A stretch of DNA of 64,000 nucleotides, from assembly GCF_003627965.1 (NCBI RefSeq), contig NZ_RBWE01000001.1, positions 2,559,230-2,623,229 on the forward strand, written 5' to 3'. Each line of letters starts with the position of its first letter. Position 1 is the stretch's first letter. Under the pieces are notes generated by a model. It saw only the letters and a list, made by a program, of their open reading frames with translations, ran no database searches and was not told the origin of the DNA. The DNA is from Desulfofundulus salinus (GTDB taxonomy: Bacteria > Bacillota > Desulfotomaculia > Desulfotomaculales > Desulfovirgulaceae). This document shows positions 42,620-52,600 of the stretch, in pieces. Made by a program: the position numbers and the translations under genes.

Positions 42620-43367
42620 CAACAAGCTTCAATAGGACCATTCTACCCAATCACATTATAAAGCGAAGCAAAACTTTCCGCAAGGGAAAAATCCTGGGTG
42701 GCGACCCCTCCTAACCACAGAGCCTTTCCGGGCGAAGCCCGGGCGGCAGCTGCCGGCCACCCACCAGGGCGGGCAGCGGCCACCCCTCGCCGGAGGGCCG
42801 GTTGACCCCAGAGCTCGACCCCAAAGCCGGGCCGGCCTTCCGGCCGACATGCACGTAGACCCGAAAAATCCGGCATGCACAGTAAATAAAAGCCACAGGC
42901 GACCGGGCTGGACCCTGAAGGAATTGACCCCAAAGGGCGGCCCGGTGGCCTGTGGCAACCTTTCACGTAAACACGGCAGCACCGTCGACGGGACACCGGT
43001 GCAACTATCCCCCAGCAACGGCAACGGGATCTGCCACTGAAAACCAGGTTACAGCCGGGCTGCCGCCTGGCACCGCGTAATCCGTCCCGCAGCTGCGGGG
43101 TACGAGCTACTCACAGCCTCCGGAAGAAAAAAAAGAGGAGCGGCAGGGACTAACCCCGCTGCTCCAGCTGCCGGTGCTCGCTGCGGGCCTGGGCCGCAGC
43201 GGCCAGCTCCAGCCATAGCCGTAAACGCGATGTGCTTGCAGAACACCCCGCCCCCGGATAAAGCTAAATGTCGTCAGTAACGCAGCGCCCGCCCCTGTAC
43301 ACTTAAGCAAAGGCCCGGCGCCCGTACTACGCGGGGGAGCCCCGCCCCACTTTCCTGCCGCCAGCCC
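42620..43367. other. GC-rich stretch without recognised gene
   Basis: About 750 bp of GC-rich DNA with several open frames on both strands, none with a ribosome site or a known motif. A repeated phrase GACCCCAAAG/GACCCCAGAG occurs at about 42803, 42820 and 42926. It may be decayed island cargo. Confidence 0.5.
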
Positions 43368-43598
43368 CTAACGGGCTTCCGCTTGCCTGGCCATGTGGTC
43401 TAAGACCAGCGCGTAAGCAATGTCCTTCCCGAGCAGGACTTTCACCGGTCTATTGAATTCGAATTCGGCCCTTACCTTTTCCAGCTCTTCTTCAAACTCC
43501 TTTGTATAGTCCAGTGCTGTGGAGACAATTAAGCCGCAGGCATAGCTATTATTGTAAGACGTGCGGCCACCTCCTGGCCTGCGTCTGGCTTTCCCCAT
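43368..43598 (-). pseudogene. Unrecognised small frame, probably a relic
   Basis: A 76-codon frame whose second half (TKEFEEELEKVRAEFEFNRP, then VKVLLGKDIAYALVLDHMARQ) looks like protein with coiled-coil and helical parts; the first half overlaps the opposite-strand nuclease fragment and is not credible. No family recognised. Confidence 0.3.
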
Positions 43599-43700
43599 CG
43601 CAGGAAGTCGGCGAGGAGGAAGTGCGTGCCAGGATGTTCAACGCCGAACAGGTCCTGTACGGCTACGCCCAGGTAATAACGTCCCGCCCAACATATTTCA
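43560..43700 (+). pseudogene. Fragment of a thermonuclease gene
   Basis: The plus strand reads ACVWLSPSQEVGEEEVRARM, then FNAEQVLYGYAQVITSRP, clearly matching the inner SNase segment VYVWLSPP...MFNAELLLQGCAQVMTVPP of the next gene. Both ends of the domain are lacking. It shows that this nuclease family was duplicated locally and then lost. Confidence 0.8.
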
Positions 43701-43822
43701 TGCCGTTAAAAAGAAAAGCTACAGAATCAGGCGAGAGGCCTGAATTTTTTTTGTTCCTGACGGTCCGATAGTGTAAAATAAAATCGAGGTTTCCAGCTAA
43801 AGGAAAACGGGAGGGAAAACGG

Positions 43823-44724
43823 GTGCTAAAGTTTAATAAGTACATATGCCCGATTGGGTTAGTGCTGGGGTTTCTGCTCATTGTTGTGGGATGTGCGCAA
43901 CTGGCGGTGCCGCAGGAGACCCCGGGAAGCCCACCCCAGCAGGTGCAGGGTGCAGTGGAGGGTGCCGCTGTGCCCGCCGGGAATCCCCCGGACCGGCATG
44001 CGGTGAGCACACCTGCAGAAGCAAAATTACAAGACCCGGGCGGCAGCCCGGATAGGGGCCCCGGCGCTCCGGAGAAGGACTCGCTGCCGGGCCTGCTGGC
44101 GGCCACCGTAACATATGTGGTGGACGGAGACACGGTCCATGTCGTCTTGCCGATGGTCGGGAGGAAAAGGTCCGCTTCATCGGTGTAGATACCCCCGAAT
44201 CAACTAAAGAGATCGAGCCCTATGGCAAAGAGGCTGCAGCTTATACCAAAAGCCGCTTGGATGGGCGCAAGGTGTGGCTGGAAAAAGACGTGACTGAGCG
44301 GGACAAGTACGGCCGCCTTCTGGTCTACGTCTGGCTCTCCCCACCGAAGGACGACGGCGAGGCCGTAGTACGGACCAAAATGTTCAACGCCGAACTGCTC
44401 CTTCAAGGCTGCGCCCAGGTGATGACCGTCCCGCCCAACGTGAAGTACGCAGATCTTTTCGCTAAGCTCCAGCAGGAAGCGCGGGAAGCGGAAAAGGGCC
44501 TCTGGGGTGCGGTCGTAACCACACCGGCACCGGCCCCCGTGCCCTCCCCTGGTGGTAAAGCCGGCAACGCAGGGAAACACATAGGTAACTCCACCTCGAA
44601 AAAGTTCCACTACCCGGACTGCCAGTGGGCTCAGAAAATAAGCCCGAGGAACCGCGTAGAGTTTAAGACGCGGGAAGAAGCAGTAAACGCCGGCTACCAG
44701 CCCTGCAAGGTGTGCCGGCCATAA
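43823..44724 (+). pseudogene. Frameshifted thermonuclease-family lipoprotein gene
   Basis: GTG start 7 nt after GGGAGGG. The first frame gives a lipoprotein signal (FLLIVVGC), a Pro/Gly-rich linker and the start of an SNase domain (VDGDTVHVVL), then goes out of frame near 44148. The second frame continues ADGREEKVRFIGVDTPEST, KVWLEKDVTERDKYGRLL and the Cys-rich end KFHYPDCQW...GYQPCKVCRP. One missing base in CATGTCGTCTTGCC accounts for the break. Architecture equals the intact lipoprotein at 36.1 kb. A sequencing error or programmed shift cannot be excluded, but no slippery site is seen. Confidence 0.85.
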
Positions 44725-44819
44725 AGCTATAAATTCCGGATAACAGTTTCATTGGAGGAGATGTACCTGTGGCGGAGCTGGGCGCGCATACTGAGGTTGA
44801 TCTCCGGGAAGTTTGGGGT

Positions 44820-44914
44820 AAGGATCATTTAAAAGCCACTCTTTTAACTCCTCGGACAGGGTGACATGCTCATCACTCATCCTATCTCCCCCGTTTTTGC
44901 TTTCAGTTTCCCCA
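44820..44914 (-). pseudogene. Duplicated 5' end of PaaI thioesterase gene
   Basis: 93 of 95 bases match 40326-40420, with the ribosome site, start codon and first 20 codons (MSDEHVTLSEELKEWLLNDP). After that the sequence departs and no thioesterase follows. It is a fragment left by a copy or recombination event. Confidence 0.88.
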
Positions 44915-44936
44915 GGGCAGGCATATTTTCCTGCCG

Positions 44937-45119
44937 TCAAAAAGAAAAGCCCCGGTGACCGGGATACTTTAATTTTTCAACGTTGTTTGCCAGGGGAACC
45001 CACTCGTTCATTAGGCCCAGGCCGCAGGCGGATAGGTTGTTAAAAAGCTGCTGTTCCAGCTCGTTGCGTTCCACCAGCATGAGCACCGTGGGAAGCTGCT
45101 GTATATTCAGTCCTGCAGC
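44937..45119 (-). pseudogene. Fragment resembling type I restriction subunit HsdR
   Basis: In the frame beside the methyltransferase end the minus strand reads LPTVLMLVERNELEQQLFNN. This fits the HsdR helicase segment PTxxxLxDRxxLxxQLF. Nothing else of HsdR is left. It overlaps the last 80 bp of the methyltransferase gene in another frame. Confidence 0.5.
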
Positions 45120-46566
45120 CAGACTTTTGTAAACATGCCAGTATGGTACCGGCAATTGCCTTTGCAAGAAGAGGTGGAACAGCATTTCCGATCTGACGGA
45201 AAGCTGGATTCATTGTGCCTTCAAAGCGAAAACCATCCGGGAAAGATTGTAACCGTGCTGCTTCCCTGACCGAAATTGTCCGTGCCTGCATGCTATCATA
45301 ATGAATATGAGAATAGGTGTCTTTGCTTATATGCGCTGTCAATGTACGAGCCGGCATATCAGGTTCCAGCTTGCGCCATTTATTTGGAAACTTTTCTGGA
45401 TCATAAGGTGGCACTGTTGTTGCCATTAGCCATCTGTAGCGTTCTGACCCCTCTTCAATCACTTCGCCTGCTCTGCGCAGTTGTTCAAGTTTTTCCTTAA
45501 ATATTTCCAGCGCACGACAGTAAGCTTCCGGATATTCCTCACCCGGTTTCATTCGTTTAAAGATTGGGTAGTCGCGTGGTAGATACCGGATAACGTGGTC
45601 GTAAATTCCACCCGAACTTTCAAACCCGGGCCAGTTTCGCATAAGTCGGGCATACTCGGAAACATCAACATTGTCAGGATACGGCATATAAACTGTTAAT
45701 GGTTTGGGCCCCAGCCCAAGCTTCCCCTCCAGGTGAGCTGTTATAACAGGAAGATCTCCAATAGCTTCCCGAACAGTAACGGCGTTTTTTAAACAAAAAT
45801 TTCCCGCTGGCGGTTCCACGTAATTATTACCCCTGGCCACCTGTTTTAATGCCCTTCGTGTCATCTCATATCCTGCCGGCAGATCGATCCAGTGCGTGGC
45901 AGATGGAAATTCTGGTTCAACATCTAATTCCCTGGCCAGACCAATAAGAAACATCCGCTCTCTCATCTGGGGAACGCCATAATGTACCGCATTTAGCAAT
46001 GTATAAGAACAGACATACCCGAGTTTCTCCAGGATATTGCAGATTTCCTGAGGAATATTGCGACCGGCATAATTCAGAATATCAGGCACATTTTCCATCA
46101 GAATGGCAACAGGCTGGAGTATCCTGACATAGTGCAGAAATCGCAGATAAAGAGTAGCACGGGGGTCCATCTTGAAAGCATGAGGATGCCCAGCCACCTC
46201 ACGAAGTTTAGCCCTTCCAATCCTGGCAAAAGCCTGACATGGTGGTCCGCCCACTATAACATCAACGAGCAAAGCTGGTTCCTCATTCGGATAAAGTTCC
46301 CTCAAACAATCTTCGGGTTCCAGGCATGTGATATCTCTGGGCCTGGCATGAAGTTCCTGTTGCTCTTTTCCTCCGGAGGCGTGAAAATTTCGTGCATAAG
46401 TACGGGCCGCGAGAGGATCTATTTCAACGTTGCCGATAATCTGAAAACCCGCAGAATGAAATCCCAGCGACAAACCACCGCATCCGGAAAATAAATCCAG
46501 CACACGTGGTTGCTCACCTCTGGCCAGCCTTTCAATTTTGTACATGCGAGGATAACTGGCCATCAA
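45040..46566 (-). CDS. DNA (cytosine-5)-methyltransferase, DrmMII-like
   Basis: About 508 aa from the TTG (followed by ATG) 11 nt after GGGAGG. An ATG 45 nt upstream is open, but it lies on a TATAAT-like box and lacks a ribosome site. All m5C motifs are present: I DLFSGCGGLSLGF, IV GGPPCQAFARIG with the catalytic Cys, VI ENVPDIL, VIII QMRERMFLIGL, IX-X ARLQSFPDGFRF and RQIGNAVPP. In class 2 DISARM the m5C enzyme DrmMII protects host DNA. It is the last gene of the minus-strand defence operon, 60 bp after the glycosylase. The last 30 residues (SGCRTEYTAASHGAHAG...) look unnatural and run over an HsdR relic, so the original end seems replaced at a recombination joint. Confidence 0.9.
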   Translation of the reverse strand: MMASYPRMYKIERLARGEQPRVLDLFSGCGGLSLGFHSAGFQIIGNVEIDPLAARTYARNFHASGGKEQQELHARPRDITCLEPEDCLRELYPNEEPALLVDVIVGGPPCQAFARIGRAKLREVAGHPHAFKMDPRATLYLRFLHYVRILQPVAILMENVPDILNYAGRNIPQEICNILEKLGYVCSYTLLNAVHYGVPQMRERMFLIGLARELDVEPEFPSATHWIDLPAGYEMTRRALKQVARGNNYVEPPAGNFCLKNAVTVREAIGDLPVITAHLEGKLGLGPKPLTVYMPYPDNVDVSEYARLMRNWPGFESSGGIYDHVIRYLPRDYPIFKRMKPGEEYPEAYCRALEIFKEKLEQLRRAGEVIEEGSERYRWLMATTVPPYDPEKFPNKWRKLEPDMPARTLTAHISKDTYSHIHYDSMQARTISVREAARLQSFPDGFRFEGTMNPAFRQIGNAVPPLLAKAIAGTILACLQKSGCRTEYTAASHGAHAGGTQRAGTAAF

Positions 46567-46625
46567 GATTAACAGTACCTCCCTGGTTAAAGAAAATTGC
46601 TTTTTTTGCATTATACCAGGTCTTG

Positions 46626-47309
46626 TTATCGTTGAAAAGTATTACGGGCAGCATGAGCGCACCAGACCAGAACGGGGCATTGATGGCATGCTGGCTGGTT
46701 TTTTGCAACACATATTTTATCTGCCAGATCCAGAAGAGCAAAATAAAAATCCCGGGGACGATCACGATCCATAAGAGATGCTAATAGCTCCGCAAATTTC
46801 CGGCTGCGCCTGGATGAATCCCGCACTGGCAGACCAAACAGGCGTCCCGTTATTCTTACTGTATTGGTATCCATCAAAACTTCCGGAAGATCCCAGGCAA
46901 AACACCTTACTGCACCTGCTATATAATCACTCACGCCCGGTAATGAAAGCAACAGGTGCTTTTCAACAGGTATCTGCCCGCTAAAATCCCTTACCACTAT
47001 TCTGGCCAGATGGTAAAGCGCTTCTATGCGCCAGAAAAGTCCGAGTGAATGCAGTAAATTGTATAATTCTTCCTTTCCTGCCCTGGAAAGGGTCGCCACA
47101 TCGGGAAAGCGTAAAATAAACCGCTCGTATACAGGTACAACCTGTAAAGCTCTTGTTCTGTGAAGCAAAACCTCAGCTATCAAAATATAATACGGATTTC
47201 TGGTCAAACGCCACGGAAATTGCCGGAAATTGACTTTTCCCCATGATATAAGTGCTTTTCTTACCTCACCAATTTCCATTTTTTCAGGTACAAGGTTAAA
47301 ATTACCCAC
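46626..47309 (-). CDS. HhH-GPD DNA glycosylase, Mig-like T:G mismatch glycosylase
   Basis: A 227-aa protein, GTG start after GGAGGATATTT. It belongs to the EndoIII/MutY superfamily: helix-hairpin-helix LLSLPGVSDYIAGAV near residue 125, catalytic Asp in LMDTNTVRI, and a C-terminal cluster motif CX7CX2CX5C ending CPVLVWC. At the position of the EndoIII catalytic lysine (LPGVGRKT) there is tyrosine (LPGVSDYI), the mark of the thermophilic mismatch glycosylase Mig.Mth, which removes T from T:G pairs made by deamination of m5C. Its place next to an m5C methyltransferase gene is the same as in the Methanothermobacter system. Length is that of Mig rather than MutY (about 350 aa). The T:G function is inferred. 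Confidence 0.8.
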   Translation of the reverse strand: MGNFNLVPEKMEIGEVRKALISWGKVNFRQFPWRLTRNPYYILIAEVLLHRTRALQVVPVYERFILRFPDVATLSRAGKEELYNLLHSLGLFWRIEALYHLARIVVRDFSGQIPVEKHLLLSLPGVSDYIAGAVRCFAWDLPEVLMDTNTVRITGRLFGLPVRDSSRRSRKFAELLASLMDRDRPRDFYFALLDLADKICVAKNQPACHQCPVLVWCAHAARNTFQR

Positions 47310-47413
47310 AAATATCCTCCACCATGAGCTGAACTGAAGATATTTTGAGAAACCCGGGTAAAAAAGTAGACCAGGACCAGTGGTCCGGGCTGCACTTCAT
47401 CCTGGCCCTGAGG

Positions 47414-49690
47414 TTATACACTGCAATTAACCGGATCAAAAAGCCAGTTCCCATCACCAACGCCCTTGCTAAACTTTAACTTCAATACTTCTTCATCTTC
47501 CTCTATTAATTCAAGCTCCATAAGAACATCCCTTAACCAGATATATTGCAATTTAAACTCAAAACTTCTGCCGGGAACCGTACCATCTGAAAGAATCATC
47601 ACATCCTCAGCAGAAATTTCCCCATCTTTTAGTAATTTATTAATGCATTTTTGGAATATCGCATGCCGTACCATACTGGATAACAGAATCAGCCACTTAC
47701 CTTTTTCCTCTGCCTGCTGTAACTTCAGACCTGCCTCCGTCAGGGTATAATATTCTGTACCTCTCTCCAGAAAACCAAGCGCCCTCCCCGTCTCAAGAAC
47801 GGCCTCAGCTTGAGACTGGGAAATCTTCTTTTTTAAACGAAGGTTCCTGGCTGTAATACGGTTATGCAACACCGGTACAGAACTAATAAACATTTTTGGG
47901 GTTTCCTTAATTTCCGGGATGCCTTCAATATTCACAGGCCCCTCAAACACACAGGATAAGAGAATATTCCGCGCGCAGGACAATGCATCTGCTGTGCTGT
48001 ACATTGCTTTCTCTGTCAAAACCTCTGTGAAATTCTGTGCCGCATCAACCGGTAAATACATCCGTAAAGCATCAATAAATATCATATCCAGCGGAGAATT
48101 CTCGGGTAACCCTGAAAGATCCTCTTCTTCAATCTGTCCTACTTCAGCACACTTCAGGAAAACTTTCACAACATTTGATGATGTTAATTTCTTAACCTGT
48201 TCCCCCAAAACTTTCAGCATTTCTGATTCATAACCCAGGATGATGGAAACTTTAAGCAAATCCTCCAGGATACCCGTATCGCAAAGCTGCAAAAATTGCA
48301 TGAGGTCTGCCGTCAGTATCCTTTCTAAAAATGTCACAGCCTGATAAATGTTACGCTCTCCGGTAACCATGTTAAATAAAACTGCTAGCTGACAGGCCGG
48401 GTTCTTTCTGGCTTCTTCACTGATTGAATAAAACCTTGTGGCAAATGAATAACAACCACGGGAAACAAAATATTCCGCCACATGTAACCAGAAAACGGGA
48501 AATTCTTCGGCGATCAGATCTGATGCAATGCTATCCAGTTCCCTGATAACATCATCATTAATGCGGTCTAGCGTTGACAACAGCGCCTTCCGTGTCCCCC
48601 GCTGCTTGAGCTGCTGTACCATACCCTCGAAAAAGGCTTCCAGCGTCAGGGGCAACTCCAGCGGTTGTGGCTTCTCCCCTGTTTGGGACTCATTCACCTG
48701 AAGCTTCTCGTGATTAAAAGATTGACTGCTGGAAAGGATCGTCATTAATCTTCTGTGAATTTCCGGATCAAACCGCCAGCCAGCGTCCTCCTTAACAAAA
48801 TATGGGAAGGCATGCAACACAGCACTAACGCTCTCACTACTTGCGTGCAATTCCCGCTCCATAATTTTCATCAGCTCTTTTTCAGGCACAACTTCTCCAC
48901 TAAAATAAGATAGTACATTTACAATCCCGTCATGGATGGTGTTATCATTATTAATTCTCAGGGTCAGGTAGTCCCGGGCTTTCTGCTGCCAGTCAGTCTC
49001 AATAACCATTTTTCCTTTAACCGGTGAAAAGCCATAGTTTGCGCTGCTTTTGTTACCCGTTGGAGTGCGGCGTTTTGAAAGTTCATGCTTTAACAACGCC
49101 ACTTCAGTTCGCAATCGGCGGATTTCCGCCCTCATTTGCTCAATTTCAGGTTTAGTCTCTTCTTTTCGATCAATCAGTTCGTCAAATTTACAGTTAACTT
49201 CTTCATTCTTTTTTTCACATTCATTACTTTCTCTGTTCCGTATCTGTTCCAGAAAAGTCTCTCCCAGTATTTCAACAGCTATTTCCCCTATACTGGAGTC
49301 GTATAACCCGGTATGGAAAAAGTGGATAATCTCCGGCTTACTAAACTGCATTTCAAGCACATCTCCGTACCGGGCACCCAGGCTTTTCCAGACATTATGC
49401 AATCCCGTCAGCACCGGTTCATTCGCTGCCATCCGGGCAACAGCACAGATCTCTCCGTGAACAAAGATACGAAAAACACCGGTATCACTCTGGATAAAAT
49501 GTACAGGGAAATCATGAAGGTGCAATACGCCTTCCAGGTAATCGGCTACCGTCAGGGGAAAAATGGCCACAGGGCAGGCACCCCTCCAGAAAACTTCTAA
49601 ATCACCATGCAGTTCCAGGCCATCCGGCCATTTGAAACACTGGAACAGGCATTTCTGCCCCACATCATGACCAAACATCTCCAGCTTCAT
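47414..49690 (-). CDS. Unknown 758-aa protein in DISARM-like operon
   Basis: I do not recognise this protein. Its ATG overlaps the helicase stop codon (ATGA), so translation is coupled. Residues 1-150 look globular and mixed (WPDGLELHGDLEVFW, VFRIFVHGEICAVARMAAN). Residues 155-210 are a strong coiled coil (KPEIEQMRAEIRRLRTEVAL). Residues 235-330 may form one or two winged-helix folds (LMKIMERELHASSESVSAVL). The middle is all-helical, and near residue 610-680 a second winged-helix-like part occurs (QAEAVLETGRALGFLERGTE then YYTLTEAGLKL). No nuclease, helicase or transmembrane motif is seen. By place and size it could stand in for DrmE, the unknown protein of class 2 DISARM, but sequence kinship was not tested. 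A link to DNA or phage sensing is only a guess. Confidence 0.8.
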   Translation of the reverse strand: MKLEMFGHDVGQKCLFQCFKWPDGLELHGDLEVFWRGACPVAIFPLTVADYLEGVLHLHDFPVHFIQSDTGVFRIFVHGEICAVARMAANEPVLTGLHNVWKSLGARYGDVLEMQFSKPEIIHFFHTGLYDSSIGEIAVEILGETFLEQIRNRESNECEKKNEEVNCKFDELIDRKEETKPEIEQMRAEIRRLRTEVALLKHELSKRRTPTGNKSSANYGFSPVKGKMVIETDWQQKARDYLTLRINNDNTIHDGIVNVLSYFSGEVVPEKELMKIMERELHASSESVSAVLHAFPYFVKEDAGWRFDPEIHRRLMTILSSSQSFNHEKLQVNESQTGEKPQPLELPLTLEAFFEGMVQQLKQRGTRKALLSTLDRINDDVIRELDSIASDLIAEEFPVFWLHVAEYFVSRGCYSFATRFYSISEEARKNPACQLAVLFNMVTGERNIYQAVTFLERILTADLMQFLQLCDTGILEDLLKVSIILGYESEMLKVLGEQVKKLTSSNVVKVFLKCAEVGQIEEEDLSGLPENSPLDMIFIDALRMYLPVDAAQNFTEVLTEKAMYSTADALSCARNILLSCVFEGPVNIEGIPEIKETPKMFISSVPVLHNRITARNLRLKKKISQSQAEAVLETGRALGFLERGTEYYTLTEAGLKLQQAEEKGKWLILLSSMVRHAIFQKCINKLLKDGEISAEDVMILSDGTVPGRSFEFKLQYIWLRDVLMELELIEEDEEVLKLKFSKGVGDGNWLFDPVNCSV

Positions 49691-52600
49691 TCACCCGCAC
49701 CTGCCACCTTCTCCCGGTCAGAAGCCACCGGTAACAATCTCCCACCCTTTTCCTGTAATTTCCCCGCCTTAATCATGTCCTCAATCAGTTCCGATACCTT
49801 TTTATAACCAAGATAGGCCAGACTACCATACGCCGGGTGAGATACCAGATATTCACGTTCCTCATCAGACCAACCCCCGTGGGTTATGGTCAGATACCTG
49901 ATGTATGTTTCCTTTGTAAATCTCCCCCCTGTATCTGATATCAACCGGAGCACTTGTTCCTCATCATTCCACAACTCTCCCGCAAAACGGGCAGCAGCCA
50001 GTTGTTTAACCAGGTTCTGCCCCAGACAGTAATCACAGTTGCCGCAAGTATCTTCCACAGGGGCCCCCATGTGCTCCTGAATAGCTGCTACCCGGCAACA
50101 ACTCCCCTCTGCGTACTCAACCATCCTGGTCAGTCCTTCCTCGGCCAGCTGTCTGAACTTTTCCACAGGCTCGTAATCAAATTCCCTGGCTGCTTCTGCA
50201 GGATAGGGACCTGTATATTCCAAATGTAACTGCCGGTCCCGCGCCAGCCAGTGCACAACACCCTGCTCCATCAATCCAGTCAGTATTTTTACGGTATCCT
50301 GTACCGTCTGGCCCAGCTCCCGGGCGATTTCCTGCACAGATACCTCCACCGGCAAATCCTTCATATAGCTGAAAAGAACTGGCGCCTTTGCCCGGTCCAC
50401 GCGGGATATGAGCACTGTACGGGGCAATACAGTTCTTTTCAACCAGCCCATGCGTTCAAAGTGGTAAAACAAAATGTTGATATTAACGTCTGTTCTGTTT
50501 TTCAGTCTGCTGGCCAGCTCATCTTCTGTCACAATTCCTGAGTGCCGCCAGGTAATATTATTCAATTCATAAGCAAAAGCCTTTACATCATTCTGCTTGA
50601 TAACGCTCTTTTCCAGCAATGACCTTTGTATTCTGATATCATCCTTGTGATAAAAAAGCAGGCAATCGGCAGGTTCCCCATCCCTGCCCGCCCGGCCCGC
50701 CTCCTGATAATAAGCCTCCAGGGTGGGGGGCATCTCAAAGTGAATCACCCGCCGCACGTCAGGCCGGTCAATACCCATGCCAAAGGCACTGGTGGCAACC
50801 ATCACATCTACCTGCCGGCTGAAGAAAAGCTCCTGGGCAAGGGTCCTTTCTTCACCGGTCAATTCTCCGGTATAAAGAGCCGCCCTGATCCCGCAGGCCA
50901 TCAGGTGGTTATATACCACCCGGGAACGGTGGCGGGAAGCTGCATACACAATGGTGGGCCGCCTATCCGCTGCCAGCATCGCCAGCAGCAGCTGTAACTT
51001 GTGGGCAATCATTTCATCCCGTTCAAAGCGGGAAAAATTAACCACCCCGAAATATAAATTCTTTCTTACTGCCAGGTATACAATGGCTTCACCCCGTTTA
51101 ATGCCCAGGTGATGGCATATGTCCTCCAGTACCGCTGGAGGTGCTGTGGCCGTAAAGGCCGCAACAGGAATCTGGCCAAACCCGGCCAGCCAGTCCCTGA
51201 TACGCAAAAATTCCGGACGGAAGGAGTGGCCCCACTGCCACACACAATGAGCCTCATCCACCACCAGTTGAACTATCTTCTGTTGCTTCAGGATCCTGCG
51301 AAATGATTCGTCGGCAAGGCGTTCAGGCGAAACGTAAAGTAGCCTGATTTGCCCTTCCAGCAGACGATACAATACCTCCTCCCTTCTGGCCTTACTCTGG
51401 GTATATGAAAGATAATCTGCACAGTCAATTCCCTTTTCCCTTAGATGATCCACCTGATCTTTCATCAGTGCAACCACCGGGGTCACCACCAGAGTGAGAC
51501 CGGGTCGCATCAGGGCCGGTAATTGAAAGCAAAGAGATTTGCCTGAGCCGGTATGCATCAGCACCATCACATTTTTCCCTGTCAGAATTCGGCGAACAAC
51601 TTTCTCCTGAACAGGTCTGAATCCGCTGTACCCCATCCGGTAAAGCATGGCCATTATTTCCGGTCGATAGATTACATATTCCTCATCCTTTAAACAGGAA
51701 CGGGGCAGTAAACTCACATCTTCCTTTACCCCTTCTGCAGGTATCTCCCTGTTGGGTGCGATAAGCCTGTTAAGCCTACCCACAATGTCCTGAAACGGTT
51801 CAACCTGAACCGGTATCGGGTGAATTACCTCCTTAAAATGCTCTGCATAATCCATAAAGGCCAGACGTTTATCCAGCACCACAATTATTCCCTTGTCGTT
51901 TCTGGTGCGGATCAGTCGACCGCAGGCCTGGGCAAAGCGCAGAACAGCCAGAGGTAAGTAATATTTTTCAAACCATTTATCCTCACCGTAAAGGGCCATG
52001 CGGCCGGCCACCAGAGGTTCATCCACCCCCGCAAATGGGAGTGTTTCGATAATTAAACACTGCAACTGGTCACCAGGAAAGTCCACCCCTTCGGCAAAGG
52101 AACGCAGGCCGAAAATAATCACGCCTCGCTCATCTTTGAACTTTCGGATTATGGCCTCCCGGGAAAGTCCTTCTTCCTGGACCAGAATCTCCAGACCGGC
52201 ACTGCTGGCAAGAGGAAGGCAGGCTTCCTTCATTAACAGCAAACGACTGCGACTGTTAAAAATCACCATTGTTCGCCCCCCGGCGGTGGCAGCCAGCTGG
52301 ATAATCATACCCGCTGCCTCCTGCCGGTATTCCCTCTCATACTCCCCGCTGGCCAATGGCAGTTCGATGGGTATACAGAGAGTCGCCTGCCGGGCCAGGT
52401 CGAAAGGTGAATCGTACTCGGCGTAATGATAGTCACTACCCAGACCCAGGCGTTCAGCCACATACTGGCCCTTATCCCCGGTCGACAGTGTTGCGGACAG
52501 AAGTACGCGGGCGGAAAAATTCTTGAGACAGAGGCTGGCTTCCCTCTTCACTTCAAGGGGAGCAACATGTAGCTGAATTTCCTGTGCTCCCTTAACAAAC

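Noticed and set aside
42643..43246. Several minus-strand frames of 60-120 codons
   Set aside because: Pro/Gly/Arg-rich readings of GC-rich DNA without ribosome sites or motifs.
46626..47309. Housekeeping MutY or endonuclease III
   Set aside because: Too short for MutY, lacks the EndoIII lysine, and sits inside a defence operon beside an m5C methyltransferase.
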